Shown here one piece after another: positions 1 to 5,238 of a stretch of DNA of 5,238 bases. The position numbers were made by a program, and so were the translations under genes. How positions within the stretch are numbered: position 1 is the stretch's first letter; each line of letters begins with the position of its first letter. Under the pieces are notes generated by a model. It had not been told where the DNA came from. It did no database searches and saw only the letters and a list, made by a program, of their open reading frames with translations. The stretch is taken from NCBI GenBank assembly GCA_947311125.1, contig CAMZKI010000107.1:1-5238 (forward strand), given 5' to 3'. This stretch comes from an uncultured Chlorobiota bacterium. Its GTDB lineage: Bacteria; Bacteroidota; Bacteroidia; Bacteroidales; JAADGE01.

Positions 1-157
1 TCAATTCTGTATTCCATAATTCAGCGATTTAGATTTTTGTAAAAAACAAAGTTAATAAATATAAAAGTATTAACATATGTCATATAACATAGTTCTTATA
101 TGTTTTGTAATCTTCCGTATTGTTTTTTTATAATTACTAAATTTAACTCTACGAGAA
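1..157. other. AT-rich left edge, no supported gene
   Basis: No convincing coding sequence is seen here on either strand; plus-strand frames are closed within the first 50 bases. The stretch is very AT-rich and contains short imperfect palindromes around 72-104 (AACATAT at 72-78 pairs with ATATGTT at 98-104, and CATATAA at 81-87 competes by pairing with TTATATG at 96-102). At this base composition such short pairings are expected by chance, so no function is assigned. A plus-strand gene could end just left of the window or in its first few codons, which would explain why the terminator at 158-200 is symmetric. Confidence 0.5.
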
Positions 158-200
158 TTAAAAAATCCTTACATCTTGTATCTATGTAAGGATTTTTTAA
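158..200. terminator. Bidirectional intrinsic terminator downstream of sucD
   Basis: Bases 158-174 pair perfectly with 184-200, giving a 17-bp stem around a 9-base loop (175-183). The core ATCCTTACAT / ATGTAAGGAT is bounded by six A on the left and six T on the right, so either strand is transcribed into a hairpin that ends in a U tract. It lies 44 bases past the sucD stop codon, the right position to end the sucD transcript. Its symmetry means it could also end a convergent plus-strand gene located left of the window. The call rests on structure seen directly; use in the cell is inferred. Confidence 0.85.
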
Positions 201-243
201 GCTTATTTTAAGTTAATATAACTTTTCAACTTTTAACTTTATA

Positions 244-1113
244 CTATTTTAAAAGTTCTGCCATTTTACTGCCTATATCAGCCGGAGAATCAACAACGTG
301 AACTCCGCATTCTTTTAATATTTGTTTTTTTGCCTGAGCCGTATCAGCTTTTCCGCCTATAATTGCACCGGCATGTCCCATTCTTTTGCCTTTCGGGGCT
401 GTTTCGCCTGCAATAAATCCTACAACCGGTTTTGTTCCGTGTTCTTTAATCCATTCGGCGGCTTCAGCTTCCATATTTCCGCCTATTTCGCCTATCATTA
501 CAATTCCTTTTGTTTCGGGGTCGGCTTCAAAAAGTTTTATTGCATCCAATGTAGAAGTTCCTATGATAGGGTCGCCGCCTATACCTATTGCGGTAGTTTG
601 TCCTAAACCGGCTTTTGTAATTTGGTCAACGGCTTCATAGGTTAATGTTCCTGATTTTGAAACAATTCCGACACTTCCTTTTTTAAAAATAAATCCGGGC
701 ATAATTCCTATTTTTGCTTCTTCCGCAGTAATAATTCCGGGACAATTAGGACCTATTAAGGTTGTATCTTTATCTTTCAAATATTCTTTTACTTTTACCA
801 TATCAGATGTAGGGATACCTTCGGTAATGGCAACAATTACTTTAATACCTGCTTCGGCTGCTTCCATAACAGCATCGGCGGCAAATGCCGGCGGAACAAA
901 AATGATTGAAACATCTGCCCCTGTTTCTTTTACGGCATCTTCTACAGTATTAAAAATCGGTTTGTCAAGCCTGAACTGTCCTCCTTTACCCGGTGTAACA
1001 CCGCCTACTACATTAGTGCCGTATTCTATCATCTGAGTTGCATGAAAAGTCCCTTCGCTTCCGGTAAAACCCTGAACGATAACCTTTGAGTTTTTGTTTA
1101 CTAATACGCTCAT
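244..1113 (-). CDS. sucD: Succinyl-CoA synthetase (ADP/GDP-forming), alpha subunit
   Basis: This cytoplasmic TCA-cycle enzyme interconverts succinyl-CoA and succinate with substrate-level formation of ATP or GTP; the alpha subunit binds CoA and carries the phosphohistidine, and works with the beta subunit SucC. The product is 289 residues, the same length as E. coli SucD, and aligns end to end from memory. The N-terminal CoA-binding Rossmann domain has GFTGSEGTFH (residues 15-24) and GGVTPGKGG (37-45). Further signatures are ITEGIP (96-101), GPNCPG (121-126), SKSGTLTYE (152-160), GIGGDP (177-182) and GEIGG (208-212, with the catalytic-region Glu209). GHAGAI (246-251) contains His247, the phosphorylated histidine. 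The start is firm because an in-frame TAA directly precedes the ATG. No Shine-Dalgarno sequence is present, as is usual in Bacteroidota. The gene stands alone: no sucC is in the window, and it has its own promoter and terminator. Confidence 0.97.
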   Translation of the reverse strand: MSVLVNKNSKVIVQGFTGSEGTFHATQMIEYGTNVVGGVTPGKGGQFRLDKPIFNTVEDAVKETGADVSIIFVPPAFAADAVMEAAEAGIKVIVAITEGIPTSDMVKVKEYLKDKDTTLIGPNCPGIITAEEAKIGIMPGFIFKKGSVGIVSKSGTLTYEAVDQITKAGLGQTTAIGIGGDPIIGTSTLDAIKLFEADPETKGIVMIGEIGGNMEAEAAEWIKEHGTKPVVGFIAGETAPKGKRMGHAGAIIGGKADTAQAKKQILKECGVHVVDSPADIGSKMAELLK

Positions 1114-1154
1114 TTATAATTAGTTTTAGTGATTTGTTATTAAATTGCAAGTTC

Positions 1155-1186
1155 CAAAAATATATTTTAAATATGATTAAACCAAA
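1155..1186 (-). promoter_or_regulatory. Bacteroidetes-type promoter of sucD
   Basis: Read on the minus strand, TTTG (1186-1183) is followed after exactly 20 bases by TATTTTTG (1162-1155). This matches the Bacteroidetes primary sigma factor consensus of TTTG near -33 and TAnnTTTG near -7, with a normal spacer. Transcription would start about 5-7 bases further on, near 1148-1150, leaving an AT-rich leader of roughly 35 bases before the sucD ATG. The motif match is seen directly; the start point is inferred from the consensus geometry. Confidence 0.75.
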
Positions 1187-1253
1187 AAATAAAAAGTGTT
1201 AGATAACAAGGTATGGAGATATTTTAATATTTCATATGTTTTTAAACTTTAAA

Positions 1254-1778
1254 TTAACGTAAAAGTAACTGGTAAAATAAAACATCCTTAAAGCCGTATT
1301 TTGTATTAAGCCATTGTTCCTTTTTCCCGCTTAATTTGAACCCTGCTTTTTCAAATAATTTTATACTTGCTGTATTATCTACACTTATATTGCAATATAT
1401 TTGGTTTAATCTCAGAACTTCTCCGCAGTATCTTATAAGCAGGGAAAGAGCTTGTTTTGCATAACCTTTTCTTTGTTCATCTTTTATTATATGTATACCG
1501 ATTCCTGCCCGCATATGAACGGGTTCATAATCAAAAAGTTCTGCTAATCCTACACTTTTTTTATCTTTTAAGGTTTCTATTATAAAGCGTACTTGTTTTA
1601 CGGTAAATATATCGAGGTGAGATGTTTCGATATATTGTTTTAAAACATATTTAGAAAACGGCTTTACGGTATTACTTATTTCCCATAAATCCGTATCATT
1701 TTCTGTATTAAATAAAAAATCTATATCTTTCGGTTCAGTATCTCTTAGCTTTATGATTGAGTTTTCAAGTATTTTCAT
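1254..1778 (-). CDS. GNAT-family N-acetyltransferase (RimJ/RimL/SpeG-like)
   Basis: This 174-residue protein is predicted to transfer an acetyl group from acetyl-CoA to an amine. It covers one complete GNAT domain. An N-terminal strand with the pattern IIKLRDTEPKDIDFLF (8-23) is typical of the RimJ/RimL-type subgroup. The central segment RFIIETLKDKKSVGLAEL (64-81) is followed by the acetyl-CoA pyrophosphate-binding motif QRKGYA (102-107, pattern Q/R-x-x-G-x-G/A). The C-terminal signature is N135 through EKAGF (143-147). The segment around VGLAELFDYEPVHMRA resembles the matching part of spermidine acetyltransferase SpeG, but SpeG-like sequences include many with other substrates, so no substrate is claimed; a ribosomal-protein, polyamine, aminoglycoside or small-metabolite amine are all possible. 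The gene is 140 bases upstream of sucD on the same strand, but sucD has its own promoter, so they need not form an operon. There is no Shine-Dalgarno sequence at the ATG. Confidence 0.88.
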   Translation of the reverse strand: MKILENSIIKLRDTEPKDIDFLFNTENDTDLWEISNTVKPFSKYVLKQYIETSHLDIFTVKQVRFIIETLKDKKSVGLAELFDYEPVHMRAGIGIHIIKDEQRKGYAKQALSLLIRYCGEVLRLNQIYCNISVDNTASIKLFEKAGFKLSGKKEQWLNTKYGFKDVLFYQLLLR

Positions 1779-1792
1779 AAAAAATGTTTTTA

Positions 1793-1800
1793 CAAATGTA
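1793..1800 (-). promoter_or_regulatory. Possible -7 promoter element of the acetyltransferase gene
   Basis: The minus strand reads TACATTTG here, an exact match to the Bacteroidetes -7 consensus TAnnTTTG. It lies 14 bases upstream of the acetyltransferase ATG, which would give a leader of only about 8-10 bases. No TTTG is found at the expected -33 distance (the bases near 1821-1824 do not fit), so the call is tentative. An eight-base degenerate motif can arise by chance in AT-rich DNA. Confidence 0.35.
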
Positions 1801-2042
1801 AAAAAAGATATATATTTCGTGATTATTTTTATGAAAATAAAATAACATCAAATAGGAATGCTTTTTGCTTGTTTGATATTGTTTGAGAATATTATATTAA
1901 ATTGGATAATAATGCAACCTTTTGACCTTTGAGAAAGTCTGTTTGTTGTATTTTAATGAGTAAAATTGCATAAGCCGGAGGTGTGCATTTTGTATATCGC
2001 TGGTTTGTAGTGTATTGTATGACAATTTAATGATTATACCAA

Positions 2043-2068
2043 ATCTTTATCTTATTTTAAATAAAGAT
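2043..2068 (+). other. Short hairpin in the leader of the surface-protein gene
   Basis: ATCTTTAT (2043-2050) is perfectly complementary to ATAAAGAT (2061-2068) across a 10-base loop. A competing pairing, TTATCTT (2047-2053) with AAGATAA (2064-2070), is also possible. The stem is only 8 bp and very AT-rich, and no U tract follows, so it is not a good terminator. It lies 32 bases before the ATG and could form in the 5' leader or serve as an operator-like palindrome. Chance occurrence is quite possible in this composition. Confidence 0.3.
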
Positions 2069-2100
2069 AATTAAGACCTTAAGAATATAAAAATAGACAC

Positions 2101-2157
2101 ATGAAAAAGTATCTGATTTTTACTTTATTTTTCAGCATTAGTTATTTTATTAATGCG
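2101..2157 (+). other. Signal peptide of the surface protein
   Basis: Residues 1-19 show a short basic start (Met-Lys-Lys), a hydrophobic core rich in Phe, Ile and Leu, and a cleavage-compatible end (Ile-Asn-Ala before Gln20). An ending in Asn-Ala-Gln is very common in exported Bacteroidota proteins. No lipobox cysteine is present, so this is a signal peptidase I substrate, not a lipoprotein. Confidence 0.85.
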
Positions 2158-5100
2158 CAAACTCTTCCCTCTACAAGTAATGCAACGGTAACAACATTGG
2201 AAGACAATGATTATGTTTTTGTTGCAAGTGATTTTCCTTACAATGATGCAGACGGTGATCCTTTTACCGATATCCGCATAAGAGGATTAGAGTCTGTGGG
2301 AACATTATATTATGATGCAGACGGTGATAATATAATTGATGCCGGAGAAGATGTATCATTATGGGATGTTATCTTAGTAGCAGATATACCCCGACTGAAA
2401 TTCAGACCAAATCCGAATGAAAACGGAGCAGGTTATGACAGTTTTGATTTTCAGGTAAATGACGGAAATGACGGGTACAGCAATATCAGGACAATGACAA
2501 TTGATGTAACTGCCGTTAATGACGAGCCGTCTTTTACCCTCGGAGCTAATCAAACAGTGGCGGAAGATGCGGGTGCTCAAACAGTTGCAGCTTGGGCAAC
2601 TGCTATTAGCTCAGGTCCTGCCGACGAAGCCGGACAAACTTTAACTTTTAATGTGTCTAATGATAATAACGGACTTTTTTCTGTACAACCGGCAATTGAT
2701 CCGGTTACCGGAGATTTAACTTATACTCCTGCAGCAAATCAAAACGGAACAGCAATTGTTACCGTATTCCTTACAGATGACGGCGGAACTTTAAACGGAG
2801 GTGACGATACAAGTCCTTCAATTAATTTTACAATAACGGTTACTGCCGTAAATGATCCGCCTACAGGAGCAGACAATACAGTATCTCTTTATGAAAATTC
2901 AAATATAACTTTTGCAACCGGGCATTTCGGTTATGCCGATGTTGAAGGCGATGCCTTTGACCATATTGAAGTAACAACTGCGCCCGGACTGGGAACATTA
3001 TGGATAGACAGTGACGGAAGCGGAACTGTAAACGGAGCAGAGGTCGCTCTGGCTTCTTCAGATGTAGTCAGTACCTTTGACATAAATTCAGGATTTTTAA
3101 AATATATTCCTTTACCGGATGAAAACGGTGTCGGATACACTTCGTTTCAATTTAGAGTTCACGACGGAACTCAATACAGCACAGCAACTTATACAATGAC
3201 AATAGATGTGTTACCGGTTAACAGTGAACCTTCTTTTACAGCAGGCGGTAATATTACGGTTAATGAAGACATAGGGGCTTATACGTTTAATAACTGGGCT
3301 ACGTCTATAGATCCGGGAGCACCGGATGAGGCAGGACAAAACTTAACTTTTGTGTTATCTAACGATAATACAACTTTATTTTCTGTTCAGCCGGCAGTTG
3401 ATCCCGTAACGGGAGATTTAACATTTACAACTGCGGCAAATGCAAACGGAATAGCAAATGTTACGATTTATTTAACAGAAGACGGCGGAACTTTAAACGG
3501 AGGTGATGACACAAGCCCTGTTCAAACATTTACAATTACGATTACTGCAGTAAATGACTTGCCTACAGGAGCAGACAATACAGTTACATGTCCTGAAAAC
3601 TTGTTTTATACATTTGCTTCTGGTGATTTCGGATATTCAGATATTGAAGGAGATGCATTTTCTCAATTAGAAATAACGACAGTCCCGGGTTTGGGATTTC
3701 TTTGGGTTGATTCAAACGGAAACGGTGTCCTTGACGGAGGAGAATCTCCTCTTGCTGCGGGAAACATAGTTTTAATTGCGGATATTAATTCAAACTTGTT
3801 AAAATATAGTCCTAATCCTAATGAAAACGGGACTCCTTATACAACTTTTGATTTCAGAGTTCATGACGGTACCGGATTCAGCACTTTAAGTTATACAATA
3901 ACAATAAATGTAACAGCCATAAACAGTGAACCGTCTTTTACAAAGGGACCTGACCAAGTTATAAACGAAGATGCCGGTGCACAAACGGTAAATGCTTGGG
4001 CAACAAATATAAGTGCCGGTGCAGCAGATGAAGAGCCTCCTGTTCAAACTTTAACATTTAATTTAACAAATGATAATGCAGGACTATTTACGGTTCAGCC
4101 GGCAGTTGATCCCGCAACAGGAGACTTAACTTATACACCTGCTGTAAATGCATTCGGTGTTGCTAATGTCAGTATTTATTTAACAGATGACGGCGGAACT
4201 GCAAACGGCGGTGATGATACAAGTCCGACACAATATTTTACAATAACCGTAAATGCTGTTAATGATCCGCCTGTTCTGGTAAATAACAATGTATTAACGG
4301 TTAACGAAGGTGCTGTAAATCAGATAATATCAAATGCTTTATTACAAGTTACGGATGTAGATAATACTACTGCGGAAATAGTTTATACTGTAACGGTTTT
4401 ACCTATTCACGGAACATTATATGTAAGCGGAACGCCTGTACCGGCAAACGGAACTTTTACGCAAGCTCAAATTGATGCAAATGCAATAACATATTCAAAT
4501 AACGGAGATGAAAGCCTCACTGACAGTTTTACTTTTACGGTTTCTGACGGTGTAGGAGGATCAATACCTGCAACTGTTTTTAACATAAACGTAAATCCGG
4601 TAAATGACGACCCTGTATTTACGTCAACACCTGTAACAACCGGAACGGAAACAGTCCTTTATACATATAATATTACAGCTACGGATGCAGACGGAGACCC
4701 TTTGGTATTTTCTGCGGTTTCAATACCCTCATGGTTAACTCTTGTCGATAACGGTAACGGGACGGCGACATTATCCGGCACACCTCCAAGCGGTGCTCCG
4801 TTGAATAATCTTATAACAATTTCTGTATCAGACGGAATAGCTACACCGGTAAATCAAAGCTGGAACCTAGTAATAACTTCCGGAGTTACCGCAAATGCAG
4901 GTGTTGATGATACTACTTGTGTAAATAATTCGTACACTCTGAATGGAAACCAACCGCCGTCAGGGTATATGGGAACTTGGTCTGTGATATCAGGCTCGGG
5001 AACTTTTGCCGATCCTACTTTATATAATACATTAGTTACCGGGTTAAGCAGCGGTTTGGCTCCTTCAAACAGTAACACTTTCAGATGGACTTTATCAAAT

Positions 5101-5238
5101 TCTGACGGAAGTTATGTTGTATGGGATGATGTCGTAATTATTAATAATACTGTCGTATCTTCTGTTACTGATATAAGTAATGTTTGCGGAACAAATGCAA
5201 CATTGCAGGCAGACAATGCCTTAAATCCGGGAGAATCA
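2101..5238 (+). CDS. Large secreted cadherin/Ig-like repeat surface protein (3' end outside window)
   Basis: The frame is open for 1046 codons and continues past the right edge. The ATG is fixed by an in-frame TAA at 2080. Residues 1-19 form a signal peptide (KK, a hydrophobic core, then probable cleavage at INA before Q20). Next come three tandem A-B modules (about 22-252, 253-486, 487-722), each an A domain of about 120 residues with an EF-hand-like loop and a B domain of about 112 residues with an N/AED(A/I)GA start and a DDGGT(L/A)NGGDD signature (EDGGT in module 2). A CSPG/cadherin-like domain (723-836), a He_PIG-like domain with DADGDP and SIPSWLTL (837-926) and Cys-containing Ig/PKD-like repeats (927 onward, Cys940 and Cys1029) follow. 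Most domains end in VND or INS linkers. The protein is likely exported by Sec and displayed or released as an adhesin or matrix protein; type IX secretion is plausible, but the C-terminal sorting domain is not in view. No enzyme domain is seen. Confidence 0.9.
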   Translation, partial: MKKYLIFTLFFSISYFINAQTLPSTSNATVTTLEDNDYVFVASDFPYNDADGDPFTDIRIRGLESVGTLYYDADGDNIIDAGEDVSLWDVILVADIPRLKFRPNPNENGAGYDSFDFQVNDGNDGYSNIRTMTIDVTAVNDEPSFTLGANQTVAEDAGAQTVAAWATAISSGPADEAGQTLTFNVSNDNNGLFSVQPAIDPVTGDLTYTPAANQNGTAIVTVFLTDDGGTLNGGDDTSPSINFTITVTAVNDPPTGADNTVSLYENSNITFATGHFGYADVEGDAFDHIEVTTAPGLGTLWIDSDGSGTVNGAEVALASSDVVSTFDINSGFLKYIPLPDENGVGYTSFQFRVHDGTQYSTATYTMTIDVLPVNSEPSFTAGGNITVNEDIGAYTFNNWATSIDPGAPDEAGQNLTFVLSNDNTTLFSVQPAVDPVTGDLTFTTAANANGIANVTIYLTEDGGTLNGGDDTSPVQTFTITITAVNDLPTGADNTVTCPENLFYTFASGDFGYSDIEGDAFSQLEITTVPGLGFLWVDSNGNGVLDGGESPLAAGNIVLIADINSNLLKYSPNPNENGTPYTTFDFRVHDGTGFSTLSYTITINVTAINSEPSFTKGPDQVINEDAGAQTVNAWATNISAGAADEEPPVQTLTFNLTNDNAGLFTVQPAVDPATGDLTYTPAVNAFGVANVSIYLTDDGGTANGGDDTSPTQYFTITVNAVNDPPVLVNNNVLTVNEGAVNQIISNALLQVTDVDNTTAEIVYTVTVLPIHGTLYVSGTPVPANGTFTQAQIDANAITYSNNGDESLTDSFTFTVSDGVGGSIPATVFNINVNPVNDDPVFTSTPVTTGTETVLYTYNITATDADGDPLVFSAVSIPSWLTLVDNGNGTATLSGTPPSGAPLNNLITISVSDGIATPVNQSWNLVITSGVTANAGVDDTTCVNNSYTLNGNQPPSGYMGTWSVISGSGTFADPTLYNTLVTGLSSGLAPSNSNTFRWTLSNSDGSYVVWDDVVIINNTVVSSVTDISNVCGTNATLQADNALNPGES
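2164..2856 (+). repeat. A-B module 1 of the surface protein
   Basis: This is the first of three tandem two-domain modules, 231 residues long (about 22-252). Domain A1 (to residue 140) carries an EF-hand-like loop at 72-83 with acidic residues D72, D74, D76, D80 and E83, followed by NENG (106-109) and a VNDG turn. Domain B1 (141-252, from base 2521) begins DEPSF, has VAEDAGAQTV and the DDGGTLNGGDD signature (from base 2776) and ends in TAVND. Its A domain is the most divergent of the three at the start. Confidence 0.88.
2857..3558 (+). repeat. A-B module 2 of the surface protein
   Basis: The second module is 702 bases long (residues 253-486). Domain A2 has the EF-hand-like loop at 303-314 (D303, D305, S307, T309, N311, E314) and DENG at 340-343. 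Domain B2 starts at base 3223 with SEPSF, has VNEDIGA, and carries EDGGTLNGGDD from base 3478. A 24-base stretch at its start (2859-2882) is identical to the corresponding start of module 3 (3561-3584). Confidence 0.9.
3559..4266 (+). repeat. A-B module 3 of the surface protein
   Basis: The third module is 708 bases long (residues 487-722). Domain A3 has the EF-hand-like loop at 537-548 (D537, N539, N541, D545, E548) and NENG at 574-577, and carries the only cysteine of the three modules (Cys497, in TCPEN where the other copies have acidic or aliphatic residues). Domain B3 starts at base 3925 with SEPSF, has INEDAGAQTV, a two-residue insertion (ADEEPPVQTL against ADEAGQTL) and DDGGTANGGDD from base 4186. 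Confidence 0.9.
4267..4608 (+). other. CSPG/cadherin-like domain of the surface protein
   Basis: Residues 723-836 differ from the A and B domains and match the CSPG-repeat/Cadherin_3 pattern: an early LTVNEG, a VTDVDN acidic turn, Y-T-V then P-x-H-G-T-L (PIHGTL), FTQAQID followed by AITYSNNGDES, and a closing D-S-F-T-F-T-V-S-D-G strand. In known proteins this repeat forms elongated extracellular stalks. It ends in PVND, the same type of linker as the preceding domains. Confidence 0.75.
4609..4878 (+). other. He_PIG-like putative Ig domain of the surface protein
   Basis: Residues 837-926 show the standard features of the putative Ig (He_PIG / dystroglycan-type cadherin-like) family: TATDADGDPL (acidic cluster D862, D864, D866), a SIPSWLTL strand, a polar turn, ATLSGTPPSG and a final ISVSDG strand. 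Such domains are extracellular beta-sandwich spacers, often calcium-stabilised. No catalytic residues are expected or seen. Confidence 0.78.
4879..5238 (+). other. Cys-containing Ig/PKD-like repeats, second one cut by window edge
   Basis: From residue 927 the composition changes to a type common in the C-terminal half of large Bacteroidota surface proteins: TANAGVDDTTC (Cys940), a TLNGNQP strand, GTWSVISGSGTF, a TGLSSG turn and NTFRWTLSN. A second copy appears to start near residue 1020, with NVCGTNATLQADN (Cys1029) 89 residues after Cys940, and is truncated at the right edge. In related proteins such repeats precede a type IX secretion or gliding-motility-associated C-terminal domain; that part is not visible here. 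Confidence 0.65.

Larger units (their letters stand above)
1779..2100. other. Divergent intergenic region without a gene
   Basis: These 322 bases separate the leftward acetyltransferase gene from the rightward surface-protein gene, so they should contain promoters for both. The only clear element is the possible -7 motif at 1793-1800. No convincing TTTG/TAnnTTTG pair was found for the rightward gene. A patch at about 1968-2003 is clearly richer in G and C than its surroundings, and an 8-bp hairpin lies at 2043-2068. No open reading frame with credible coding character and no tRNA or other recognisable RNA was seen. Confidence 0.6.

Noticed and set aside
72..104. Second terminator or regulatory hairpin at the left edge
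   Set aside because: The stems are only 7 bp, AT-only apart from one pair each, and compete with one another; such pairings are expected in DNA of this composition.
322..1036. Plus-strand open frames across the sucD region (322-606, 386-640, 827-1036)
   Set aside because: They lie antisense within the fully conserved sucD gene, have no family resemblance and are explained by its codon composition.
1254..1778. Calling the acetyltransferase speG or rimJ/rimL
   Set aside because: The similarity extends to the general subgroup pattern only; substrate-specific residues cannot be assigned from the sequence alone.
2374..3140. Minus-strand open frames at 2374-2580 and 2931-3140
   Set aside because: They are antisense to the repeat-protein gene, whose frame is uninterrupted and has clear domain structure.
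2164..4266. CRISPR array or short tandem repeat
   Set aside because: The periodicity is about 700 bases, in frame and coding; the copies are diverged protein domains, not short identical repeats with spacers.
4854..5078. Minus-strand open frame of 74 codons
   Set aside because: It is antisense to the He_PIG-like and Ig/PKD-like part of the surface protein and shows no recognisable motif.
2101..5238. Novel enzyme, toxin or defence system within the long gene
   Set aside because: All visible parts are beta-sandwich repeat domains typical of surface proteins; no catalytic motif or toxin-like domain is seen in the part present.

Overview
The window looks like a chromosomal segment of a member of the Bacteroidota. 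The DNA is AT-rich, the gene starts have no Shine-Dalgarno sequence, one promoter matches the Bacteroidetes-type pattern TTTG-N20-TAnnTTTG, and the long surface protein has the cadherin-like and Ig-like repeat architecture common in that phylum. Genus and species cannot be told from this sequence.

Layout, left to right. Positions 1-243 hold no supported gene, but contain a strong 17-bp hairpin (158-200) flanked by A and T runs, which should act as a terminator in both directions. Positions 244-1113 (minus strand) encode a complete succinyl-CoA synthetase alpha subunit (SucD) with all catalytic motifs; it has its own promoter at 1155-1186, and no sucC is present in the window. Positions 1254-1778 (minus strand) encode a GNAT-family N-acetyltransferase. 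Positions 1779-2100 are a divergent intergenic region with a possible promoter for the acetyltransferase, a small GC-richer patch and a short hairpin, but no gene. From 2101 to the right edge (5238, plus strand) runs one uninterrupted reading frame of at least 1046 codons that is still open at the window end.

The long protein has an N-terminal signal peptide followed by three tandem copies of a two-domain module (A plus B, about 231-236 residues each). After these come a CSPG/cadherin-like domain, a putative-Ig (He_PIG-like) domain and the start of a series of Cys-containing Ig/PKD-like domains. Each A domain carries an EF-hand-like acidic loop, so calcium-stabilised rigidity is likely. The architecture suggests a secreted or surface-anchored adhesin-like protein, possibly a type IX secretion substrate; the C-terminus that would settle this lies outside the window.

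The three genes show no sign of functional coupling: a TCA-cycle enzyme, an acetyltransferase and a surface protein in separate transcription units. I found no mobile element, CRISPR array, RNA gene or clearly new system. The most distinctive content is the repeat architecture of the long surface protein.
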